NCBI GenBank assembly: GCA_026986235.1
Contig: JALSOY010000084.1
Coordinates: 1-14,722 of the forward strand
Source: Caldifarciminota bacterium
GTDB taxonomy: Bacteria; Hydrothermota; Hydrothermia; B15-G9; WFZT01
DNA length: 14,722 nucleotides
Reading direction: 5' to 3'
In this document: piece after piece, positions 7,704-13,007 of the stretch
Position numbering within the stretch: the stretch's first letter is position 1
Layout of the letters: each line of letters starts with the position of its first letter
Translations under genes and position numbers: made by a program
Notes under the pieces: generated by a model
Told to the model about the DNA's origin: nothing
Databases searched by the model: none
Seen by the model: only the letters and a program-made list of their open reading frames with translations

Positions 7704-8201
7704 TCACTTCGTGTAGTAGGTTATAACAACCTTGTTTGCCACGGTGTTCGTGGTAAATGTCCGTATCTTCTCAGCCTTTATCCCCTGTTTTATAAAGAAC
7801 TTCTTCAAAAGCTCTGCCCTCTTCTTCTGCACTCTGTCGATCCTTGCCCCCTTGTAAACAAGGATATCGAACCTCTCGGCGTTTCCCGTGGACTGTAAAA
7901 ATGCCTTTAAAATCTCTATTCCCTCTTTTGTAAGTGCAGCTTTGCCACTGACAAAAAGTCTCGTTATGGGGAAAATTTTTCTTACTGCACGGAGCTTCTC
8001 TTTAACCTGCACGGTATCAAGCACAGGCAGACTGCTCGTCTCGTACATCTTTCTGGATAGAAGTCTGGTCAGGTTCTCGTTTTCCTGCTCGAGATCTTTT
8101 ACCACCTTTTTCAATGGGAGGTATTGAAATTTGTAAAAATAAGTTAATACCCCGGCAAGACCCACCCAGAGGAATAGAAGGACGATATTGAAAACTCTCA
8201 T
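7704..8201 (-). CDS. Membrane-anchored protein with a degenerate OmpA/MotB-like C-terminal domain
   Basis: A 165-residue envelope protein. Residues about 6-22 form one transmembrane segment, 28-50 are charged and likely coiled coil, and 80-163 resemble an OmpA/MotB-type domain: a strand plus 'ALTKEGIEILKAFL' (89-102), then a strand (111-117), then 'KKRAELLKKFFIKQGI' (126-141) with the spacing of the family's LSxxRAxxVxxYLxxxGI helix, followed by 'EKIRTF'. The family's Arg appears kept (Arg128), but the peptidoglycan-contacting GHTD loop and its aspartate are shortened to KGARID, so diaminopimelate binding may be lost. The start overlaps the CcmD-like gene stop by one base (TGATG), indicating translational coupling. 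The fold assignment is my reading of helix and strand order and is moderate at best; otherwise it is an uncharacterised membrane protein. Confidence 0.6.
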   Translation of the reverse strand: MRVFNIVLLFLWVGLAGVLTYFYKFQYLPLKKVVKDLEQENENLTRLLSRKMYETSSLPVLDTVQVKEKLRAVRKIFPITRLFVSGKAALTKEGIEILKAFLQSTGNAERFDILVYKGARIDRVQKKRAELLKKFFIKQGIKAEKIRTFTTNTVANKVVITYYTK

Positions 8202-8320
8202 CAGTCTTTTTTAATTTCCTGGAGCTCTTTCTCAAGCTTTGAGAGCCTGGAACTGATTTTCAGGAGATAGAGGAAGAGACCAATCCAGATAATTGCGTAA
8301 GCTATAAAAAGGTTTTTCAT
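8201..8320 (-). CDS. CcmD-like small membrane protein (39 residues)
   Basis: A 39-codon ORF that short-ORF filters would miss. The peptide begins MKNLFIAYAIIWIGLFLYLL, a single membrane helix starting with the A-Y-A-x-I-W-I-x-L-F-x-Y-L-L pattern, followed by a basic/acidic amphipathic tail (SSRLSKLEKELQEIKKD). That layout is characteristic of CcmD-family proteins, which help the CcmABC heme exporter release holo-CcmE during cytochrome c maturation. A strong GAGGAG ribosome-binding site lies 7 bases before the ATG, and the stop overlaps the next start (TGATG). It begins 19 bases after tRNA-Thr and shares an operon with the 12-heme cytochrome, which fits the role. No ccmA, ccmB, ccmC, ccmE or ccmF is present here, so the function rests on pattern similarity alone. 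An unrelated single-helix peptide is the alternative. Confidence 0.62.
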   Translation of the reverse strand: MKNLFIAYAIIWIGLFLYLLKISSRLSKLEKELQEIKKD

Positions 8321-8326
8321 AACTTT

Positions 8327-8340
8327 TCTCCTCAAGGAGA
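8327..8340 (-). promoter_or_regulatory. Hairpin between tRNA-Thr and the CcmD-like gene, sequestering its ribosome-binding site
   Basis: The minus strand reads TCTCC-TTGA-GGAGA, a perfect 5-bp stem with a four-base loop. Its 5' arm begins with the tRNA discriminator base (8340) and its 3' arm contains the core of the GAGGAG ribosome-binding site for the 39-residue ORF. Removal of the tRNA by RNase Z after 8340 would take one base pair from the stem. The pairing is visible in the sequence; the regulatory role is inference. Confidence 0.45.
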
Positions 8341-8412
8341 GCCACCGGGCGGACTTGAACCGCCGACCTGCGGTTTACGAAACCGCTGCTCTGCCGACTG
8401 AGCTACGGTGGC
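8340..8412 (-). tRNA. tRNA-Thr (anticodon CGT)
   Basis: Complete cloverleaf on the minus strand. The acceptor stem GCCACCG (8412-8406) pairs with CGGTGGC (8347-8341), with discriminator U at 8340. The D stem is GCTC/GAGC. The anticodon stem GCGGT/ACCGC carries the loop TTCGTAA, giving anticodon CGT, which reads the threonine codon ACG. The variable loop is AGGTC. The T arm is GGCGG-TTCAAGT-CCGCC, retaining the U54 site that the downstream trmFO product would methylate. The 3' CCA is not encoded, so a CCA-adding enzyme is needed. It is the first transcribed element of the minus-strand operon. Confidence 0.97.
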
Positions 8413-8427
8413 ATCTATGGGCATAAA

Positions 8428-8475
8428 ATAATAAATACTCAAAACCATCAGGTCAAGTATCAGGGAAATTTTTTT
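8428..8475 (-). promoter_or_regulatory. Sigma70-type promoter with UP-like element for tRNA-Thr and the downstream operon
   Basis: On the minus strand, TTGACC (8456-8451) is separated by exactly 17 bases from TATTAT (8433-8428); each box differs from consensus by one base. Nine bases upstream of the -35 box is an AAAAAAATTT tract (8475-8466), positioned like an UP element as in strong tRNA and rRNA promoters. The expected start near 8421 is about 9 bases before the tRNA 5' end. No other equally good promoter was seen for the seven ORFs that follow. Confidence 0.75.
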
Positions 8476-8479
8476 CAAG

Positions 8480-8508
8480 CGGTAAGCATCCCCCTCCTGT
8501 GCTTACCG
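8480..8508 (-). other. Stem-loop in the spacer between the dehydrogenase gene and the tRNA promoter
   Basis: A perfect 9-bp inverted repeat, 8480-8488 with 8500-8508 (arm CGGTAAGCA on the plus strand), encloses an 11-base loop. On the minus strand the loop reads AGGAGGGGG, a Shine-Dalgarno-like tract immediately followed by an ATG of a four-codon frame. It lies about 50 bases after the dehydrogenase stop. No U-run follows on either strand (the minus strand continues CTTGAAAAAAA), so it is not a textbook intrinsic terminator. It may be an mRNA 3'-end stabiliser or processing site, or an atypical terminator. The remainder of 8509-8558 holds nothing recognisable. Confidence 0.5.
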
Positions 8509-8558
8509 TACAATTATCCTCAGGCAGGATTCCGGAAATTCCTTAAAGTGGCTGGATT

Positions 8559-9677
8559 TTACAGCCTTTCTGCTACAGCCCTTGCAACATCAAGTGTGGA
8601 AGAGTTCCCTCCCATGTCGTATGTTCTAACCTTACCTTCCCTTATTACTTCAGCTATAGCCTTCTCCAGTCTATCAGCCTTTTCTTTTTCTCCAAGCCAC
8701 TCAAGCATAAGTTTAACTGCAAGTAACATTGCCATGGGGTTGACCTTATACTGGCCTGCATACTTGGGAGCGGAGCCATGAGTGGGTTCAAAAACTGCGA
8801 AATTGTCTCCAATGTTACCTGCGGAGGCAAAGCCAAGACCTCCCACAAGTTGAGCTGCAAGATCAGAGATGATGTCTCCAAAGAGATTTTCTGCCACGAG
8901 AACATCATAGTCCTGGGGGTTTTTTACCAGCCACATGGCCATGGCGTCAACATTGGCCTCCCTGTACTCTATCTCTGGATATTCCCTTGCTATCTCCCGT
9001 GCAATTCTCAGGATCAATCCACCTGTCTCCCTGAGAACATTGGGTTTTTCAACGAGTGTCACAGATTTTCTACCGTTCTGTCTTGCATACTCAAAGGCTG
9101 CTTTAACTATCCTGTAGCACCCCTTCTTCGTCATTATTCTCGTTGAAAGAGCGATTTCGTCGTTTGGAACATCTTCAAATCTCTTCATCTTTGGGTGGTA
9201 CTTAAGAAGCACTTCCTTGATCTCTTCTGGAAGCGGGTGAAACTCCACGCCAGCATACATTCCCTCAGTATTTTCCCTGAAAATGACGAGGTCTATGTCG
9301 TCCCTGAAGTTAAGGGGGTTGCCTGGAAATGCCTTTGCTGGTCTCAGATTGATGTAAAGGTCGAATTCCTGCCTTAGCCTGACAATGGGACTGAAATATT
9401 CGTACCCTTTCCCCTGAAGCTCAGGGGCAAGTTCCTTCTGTGCCTCCTCTTTTGGTTTTGATGTGATGGCACCAAAAAGTGCGCATGTTGAATTTCTCAG
9501 AAGTTCAAGGGTTCTATCCGGTAAAGGATTTCCCTCCCTTTTCCAGAATTCCCAGCCGATGTCACCGTAAACATACTCAGCATCGAGATCAATTTTCTGG
9601 AGAACGATCTCCGCTGCGTCCATTACATCCTTTCCTATACCATCTCCCGGTAACAGGGCTATTCTGTACCTGGCCAT
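8559..9677 (-). CDS. Isocitrate/isopropylmalate dehydrogenase-family protein (probable isocitrate dehydrogenase)
   Basis: Metal-dependent, NAD(P)-linked decarboxylating dehydrogenase of the isocitrate/isopropylmalate/homoisocitrate family; cytosolic. In the 372-residue protein, the substrate-carboxylate site has Ser96, Arg102 and Arg112, with Arg134 in RENTEG; Tyr141 and Lys211 match the catalytic Tyr/Lys pair, and Asp244, Asp268 and Asp272 match the metal ligands. HGSAPKYAG (300-308) lies in the cofactor loop and is isocitrate-dehydrogenase-like, whereas TYDMGGNSST (352-361) is closer to NAD-type relatives. I favour isocitrate dehydrogenase over isopropylmalate dehydrogenase; homoisocitrate or another 2-hydroxyacid substrate remains possible. 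The start is set at 9677, not the upstream in-frame ATG at 9713: a GGAGGA ribosome-binding site lies 7 bases before it, MARYRIALLPGDGIG is the canonical N terminus, and a promoter at 9702-9730 puts 9713 upstream of the likely transcript. It stands as a single gene divergent from htpX. Confidence 0.88.
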   Translation of the reverse strand: MARYRIALLPGDGIGKDVMDAAEIVLQKIDLDAEYVYGDIGWEFWKREGNPLPDRTLELLRNSTCALFGAITSKPKEEAQKELAPELQGKGYEYFSPIVRLRQEFDLYINLRPAKAFPGNPLNFRDDIDLVIFRENTEGMYAGVEFHPLPEEIKEVLLKYHPKMKRFEDVPNDEIALSTRIMTKKGCYRIVKAAFEYARQNGRKSVTLVEKPNVLRETGGLILRIAREIAREYPEIEYREANVDAMAMWLVKNPQDYDVLVAENLFGDIISDLAAQLVGGLGFASAGNIGDNFAVFEPTHGSAPKYAGQYKVNPMAMLLAVKLMLEWLGEKEKADRLEKAIAEVIREGKVRTYDMGGNSSTLDVARAVAERL

Positions 9678-9701
9678 ACCGTGTCCTCCTATTTTTAAGA
9701 A

Positions 9702-9730
9702 ATTATTTACCACACCATGGGACTTGACAA
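9702..9730 (-). promoter_or_regulatory. Promoter for the dehydrogenase gene
   Basis: On the minus strand, TTGTCA (9730-9725) and AATAAT (9707-9702), each one base off consensus, are 17 bases apart. Transcription would start near 9695, leaving a short leader that carries the GGAGGA site before the ATG at 9677. Its -35 box occupies almost the same bases as the -35 box of the divergent htpX promoter. Confidence 0.6.
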
Positions 9731-9752
9731 CATTACGGGGGTATAATATTTA
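9724..9752 (+). promoter_or_regulatory. Candidate promoter for the htpX operon
   Basis: A perfect TTGACA (9724-9729) lies upstream of htpX. A perfect TATAAT (9742-9747) follows after only 12 bases, too close to pair with it normally; TATTTA at 9747-9752 is at the standard 17-base distance but matches the consensus at only three positions. The A/T-rich block 9742-9756 probably contains the real -10. The leader would carry the GGAGG ribosome-binding site at 9767-9771. Confidence 0.5.
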
Positions 9753-9781
9753 TTAGTGAAAACCATGGAGGTGTGAAAGTC

Positions 9782-10642
9782 ATGTCGAAATTGAAAACTT
9801 ATGTTTTACTCGCATTGTTAACTGTCCTTCTCATCTGGATAGGCGGACTCGTGGGTGGGAAAAGTGGAATGACCATCGCGCTTATTATGGCTGGAGTGAT
9901 GAATTTTGTGTCTTACTGGTGGAGTGATAAGATAGTGCTTGCCATGTACCGGGCAAAAGAGGTAAGTCCAGAAGAGGCACCTGAACTTCACTCAATAGTC
10001 GAAGAACTCTCGAGATCCGCTGGAATTCCAAAACCACGGGTGTACATTATCCCGACGGATCATCCAAATGCCTTTGCAACGGGTAGAGGACCCGGACATG
10101 CAGCAGTTGCAGTTACAAGGGGAATCTTGAATCTTCTAACGGCCCGTGAGCTCAGGGGTGTGCTTGCTCACGAAATATCCCACATCAAGAACAGGGATGT
10201 TCTTATAATGACGGTGGCGGCAACAATTGCGGGTGCCATCACATACCTCGCTTACATGGCAAGGTGGGCCGCAATCTTCGGAAGTTTTGGTGGAGATGAC
10301 GATGACAGGGGCAGCAACATGATCGTCGCCCTGTTGATTTCAATCATTGCCCCCATTGCGGCAATGATCATACAGCTTGCAATTTCGAGATCGAGAGAAT
10401 ACCTTGCCGATGCAACCGGAGCAAAAATATCCCGTGACCCCATCGCACTTGCAAGTGCACTCAAAAAACTCGCCTATGGAACCCAGAAACTCCCCCTTGA
10501 AGCCAACCCGGCCACGGCGCACCTCTTCATTGTAAAACCTTTCAGAGGCGGAGGGATCGCCTCCCTGTTTTCCACACATCCTCCCATTGAAGATAGAATA
10601 AGGAGGCTCGAAGAGATGGCCCGCAGAATGGGGGTGATCTGA
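9782..10642 (+). CDS. htpX: HtpX, membrane-bound zinc metalloprotease (M48B)
   Basis: Inner-membrane protease of the heat-shock/membrane quality-control system that cleaves misfolded membrane proteins on the cytoplasmic side, complementary to FtsH. In 286 residues, membrane segments are at about 6-24, 28-46, 140-158 and 180-200. The active site HEISH is at 130-134, the third zinc ligand is Glu206 in SRSREYLAD, and the conserved STHP is at 264-267, all intact. The length matches the family. The start is set at ATG 9782, 10 bases after GGAGG (9767-9771), and gives the canonical N terminus MSKLKTYVLL; a GTG at 9773 is only one base from that site and is rejected. It is the first gene of the plus-strand operon, and the next ORF begins at the very next codon after its stop. 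Confidence 0.95.
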   Translation: MSKLKTYVLLALLTVLLIWIGGLVGGKSGMTIALIMAGVMNFVSYWWSDKIVLAMYRAKEVSPEEAPELHSIVEELSRSAGIPKPRVYIIPTDHPNAFATGRGPGHAAVAVTRGILNLLTARELRGVLAHEISHIKNRDVLIMTVAATIAGAITYLAYMARWAAIFGSFGGDDDDRGSNMIVALLISIIAPIAAMIIQLAISRSREYLADATGAKISRDPIALASALKKLAYGTQKLPLEANPATAHLFIVKPFRGGGIASLFSTHPPIEDRIRRLEEMARRMGVI

Positions 10643-11761
10643 TTGCTCTGGACCCTGATACTATTCTCTCTATTCAAACCACAGGGGTTCATTTACATAG
10701 CACCGTACACAAAAGATTCACTGGAAGTGACAGTCTCATCTGCACTTCCTGCATCAAAATTCCTGACATTCAAGGGCAGAGGATCTGCAGAAATCGCAGT
10801 AGAGGTAAGATCGGGTAAGGATGTGATCTTCGGTAACTTCTGGTATGTAAAATTCAAAAACCACGGTCAAAAAATCTCGACAAAAAGATTCAGGATCCCT
10901 GCACTCAAAAAGTTTGAAATCCTTTTGAAAATCTCAAATTCTATAACCGGGGAACCTGTCTTTGAAAAAAGACAGAAATTCAAACTTGCTGATTATCTTG
11001 AAAAAAATTACTTTCTCAGTGACCCTGTGCCAGATAGTGGGTATCCCGTATTCGAGGGTGACACAGTTTCATTTCGATTCATATCAATACCTTCCCCATT
11101 AAAGGTAGAAGTCACTCTAAAACTTCTTGAAAATCAAAAAGGATTCGATGTCCCCGTTAAGGGAGTCGTTCTCTCACCAATAGTTGAGAGAGAGGGGAGG
11201 GCATTTATGGTAAAGTTTTCCATTCCGGACACACTTGCCCGTGGTGAGTATAAAGCAGGCTTCAGGATAGTTATTGACGGAGTAGAGTTCAAAAGAAAGG
11301 CGGAGTTTATTTACAAGAAAGGCGGAAGTGTACTGGTAGGTAACCTCGATGATTACATTCCTGCCCTTATTTACATAGCCCCATACAACGAGGTGAAGAG
11401 AATAGAGAGGGCACCGGATTCTCTAAAAATCGATTACTGGAATAAGTTCTGGGAGAAACACGATCCCACACCTGGAACTCCGGAAAATGAGCTGATGGAG
11501 GAGTTTGTGGAAAGAGTGACATATGCAAACAAAAATTTTTCAATAGGGAGAATGCTCGGATCACTCACCGATAGGGGACATGTGTACATCAAACTCGGTC
11601 CCCCGGATGAAATTGATAATCATCCCTTTGATGTTAATGCACTTCCATATCAGGTGTGGTATTATTATGACCGTAACCTGACAATAATATTTGTGGATCG
11701 TGGAGGTTTTGGAGACTATGAACTTTATTATCCAGCTGATCTTTTTGACAGGATCAATTAG
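10643..11761 (+). CDS. GWxTD-domain protein (first of a tandem pair), predicted secreted
   Basis: An uncharacterised 372-residue protein with a C-terminal GWxTD domain, a conserved domain of unknown function seen in Bacteroidetes-related and candidate-phylum genomes. Residues 1-15 are a short hydrophobic signal-like segment; about 20-230 are strand-rich, probably immunoglobulin-like; the GWxTD domain spans about 235-372, with 'FWEKHDPTP' (269-277), 'EEFVERVTYANKNF' (286-299), the motif itself as GSLTD (306-310) followed by RG and GPPDEID, then 'VWYYYD'. The name-giving tryptophan is serine here. The start must be TTG at 10643: the same frame is closed by the htpX stop immediately upstream and no ATG precedes the hydrophobic segment. 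GGGGTG lies upstream as a plausible ribosome-binding site. Its 3' end overlaps the next gene by 44 bases. Extracytoplasmic location is predicted; function is unknown. Confidence 0.82.
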   Translation: MLWTLILFSLFKPQGFIYIAPYTKDSLEVTVSSALPASKFLTFKGRGSAEIAVEVRSGKDVIFGNFWYVKFKNHGQKISTKRFRIPALKKFEILLKISNSITGEPVFEKRQKFKLADYLEKNYFLSDPVPDSGYPVFEGDTVSFRFISIPSPLKVEVTLKLLENQKGFDVPVKGVVLSPIVEREGRAFMVKFSIPDTLARGEYKAGFRIVIDGVEFKRKAEFIYKKGGSVLVGNLDDYIPALIYIAPYNEVKRIERAPDSLKIDYWNKFWEKHDPTPGTPENELMEEFVERVTYANKNFSIGRMLGSLTDRGHVYIKLGPPDEIDNHPFDVNALPYQVWYYYDRNLTIIFVDRGGFGDYELYYPADLFDRIN

Positions 11762-13007
11762 TTTTCCACACTCTCAAACGGTGCTTACATCGGCAGGTAG
11801 TCCAAAATTTTACATGGATTTTTCGGTTTTTAACGAGGTAGATAGTGTCAGGAGAGCAGAGTTCTACTATCTCGTAGATCTAACAACTCTGAAGGCTGAT
11901 TCTAACGGTGAAAAACACATGGAATACACCTTTTCTCTTGACTCACCGGGAAAGAAACCGCTTGAGCAGAAATGGAAACAGCATGTCAGGCAAAATGCGG
12001 GGAACTATCTCGTAGATCAGATCACACTCCTCCTTGCTCCGGGAAAATATCATTTAAAATTCATATTAAGGGATCTCAACACAGACACATCTTCGGCCAT
12101 TGACACATCATTTATCGTCTCCGGGACCAAAGTGCCTGCTGTATCAGATGTAGAACTTTTATGGAGTATAAAGGAGGATACCATCCCCAATTTTTACAAA
12201 TACGGTATGAGTTTTATCCCGAACCCTGTCTGTACATACAGTCCTGAAAAGGATACCCTGCTCTACCTGTACGAAGTTTACCTGCCTGATAGTGCCACCC
12301 TTGTACTAAACTCTCTCATTTTCACACTTGACGGAAAATCCCTGCTCAGGAACAAACCCGAAATCATAAAGGCAAAGAGGAAATATGTTGGAATAGGGGC
12401 AATGTTGCTCGAGGATCTTGAGGACGAAGGAGAGTACAAACTTGTCCTTGATTTTGTCAATCTTAAAAACGGGAGGCACTTGAGAACAGAAAAGACCTTC
12501 TACTTTACATTCGGCGAGAGAGAAATACCGCCAGAACTCATGGACTACCTTTCATTTATTGACTACATTGCTACTCCTGGAGAACTTGTGAGATTTAAAA
12601 AAATCAAAGACGAGAAGGCAAGGATACTTTTTTTAAAAAAATTCTGGGCCAAGAGGGACCCTGACCCTTCAACGGTAGAGAACGAATACCTCGAGGAATT
12701 TATTCTCAGGGTTCAGGAAGCAGATAAAAAGTTTTCAACAGGCAAGAAAAAGGGACGCTTTACGGATCGGGGGAGAATACTTATTAAGTTTGGTGAACCC
12801 GACGAGATCAAGAGGGTTTCCATGGAAGTACCAAGACCTGATAGGGAGGAGTGGTATTACTATGACCAGAACTGGCGTTTTATCTTTGTTGACATAAGGA
12901 ACGACGGCGACTTCAGGCTTGTTTTCTCAAACAACGGTGACGAACCCGGGCTACCTGACTGGAGAAGATACATACCTGAAGAAGATGTGACGAATCCTCA
13001 ACAATGA
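11718..13007 (+). CDS. GWxTD-domain protein (second of a tandem pair), predicted secreted
   Basis: A 429-residue paralog of the preceding protein. Residues 1-20 (MNFIIQLIFLTGSISFPHSQ) look like a signal peptide; about 30-270 are strand-rich; the GWxTD domain spans about 275-400, with 'FWAKRDPDPST' (309-319), 'EEFILRVQEADKKF' (326-339), the motif as GRFTD (346-350), then RGRILIKFGEPDEI (351-364) and 'EWYYYD'. The motif tryptophan is replaced, here by arginine. The start is placed at ATG 11718 rather than 11691 because it opens directly into the signal peptide and has GGAGG 11 bases upstream (and GGAG 3 bases upstream). It lies within the 3' end of the first paralog, and its stop overlaps the yraN-like start (ATGA). 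Function is unknown; the pair probably act together in the envelope. Confidence 0.82.
   Translation: MNFIIQLIFLTGSISFPHSQTVLTSAGSPKFYMDFSVFNEVDSVRRAEFYYLVDLTTLKADSNGEKHMEYTFSLDSPGKKPLEQKWKQHVRQNAGNYLVDQITLLLAPGKYHLKFILRDLNTDTSSAIDTSFIVSGTKVPAVSDVELLWSIKEDTIPNFYKYGMSFIPNPVCTYSPEKDTLLYLYEVYLPDSATLVLNSLIFTLDGKSLLRNKPEIIKAKRKYVGIGAMLLEDLEDEGEYKLVLDFVNLKNGRHLRTEKTFYFTFGEREIPPELMDYLSFIDYIATPGELVRFKKIKDEKARILFLKKFWAKRDPDPSTVENEYLEEFILRVQEADKKFSTGKKKGRFTDRGRILIKFGEPDEIKRVSMEVPRPDREEWYYYDQNWRFIFVDIRNDGDFRLVFSNNGDEPGLPDWRRYIPEEDVTNPQQ

Noticed and set aside
8480..8508. Intrinsic terminator
   Set aside because: The stem is good, but neither strand has a U-rich tract after the stem; on the minus strand the downstream tract is A-rich and better explained as an UP element.
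8778..9146. 122-codon plus-strand reading frame opposite the dehydrogenase
   Set aside because: It is the antisense shadow of conserved dehydrogenase codons, with no ribosome-binding site or recognisable domain.
9678..9713. N-terminal extension of the dehydrogenase to an in-frame ATG at 9713
   Set aside because: The extension adds 12 residues encoded by the ribosome-binding site and -10 region; the ATG at 9677 has GGAGGA at proper spacing and gives the family's normal N terminus.
9724..9747. TTGACA and TATAAT as a single perfect promoter
   Set aside because: Both hexamers are perfect but only 12 bases apart, well below the 16-18 bases used by sigma70-type polymerase.
9773..9781. GTG start for htpX at 9773
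   Set aside because: It is one base from the GGAGG site, too close for initiation; the ATG at 9782 has proper spacing and the canonical HtpX N terminus.
10640..10645. TGA read as a sense codon, fusing HtpX to the first GWxTD protein
   Set aside because: HtpX ends at its usual length and the next residues form a signal peptide, as expected for a separate exported protein; other TGA codons in the window end genes at sensible places.
11691..11717. Upstream ATG at 11691 for the second GWxTD protein
   Set aside because: It would add nine residues before the signal peptide and lacks a ribosome-binding site; 11718 has GGAGG upstream and starts directly in the hydrophobic segment.
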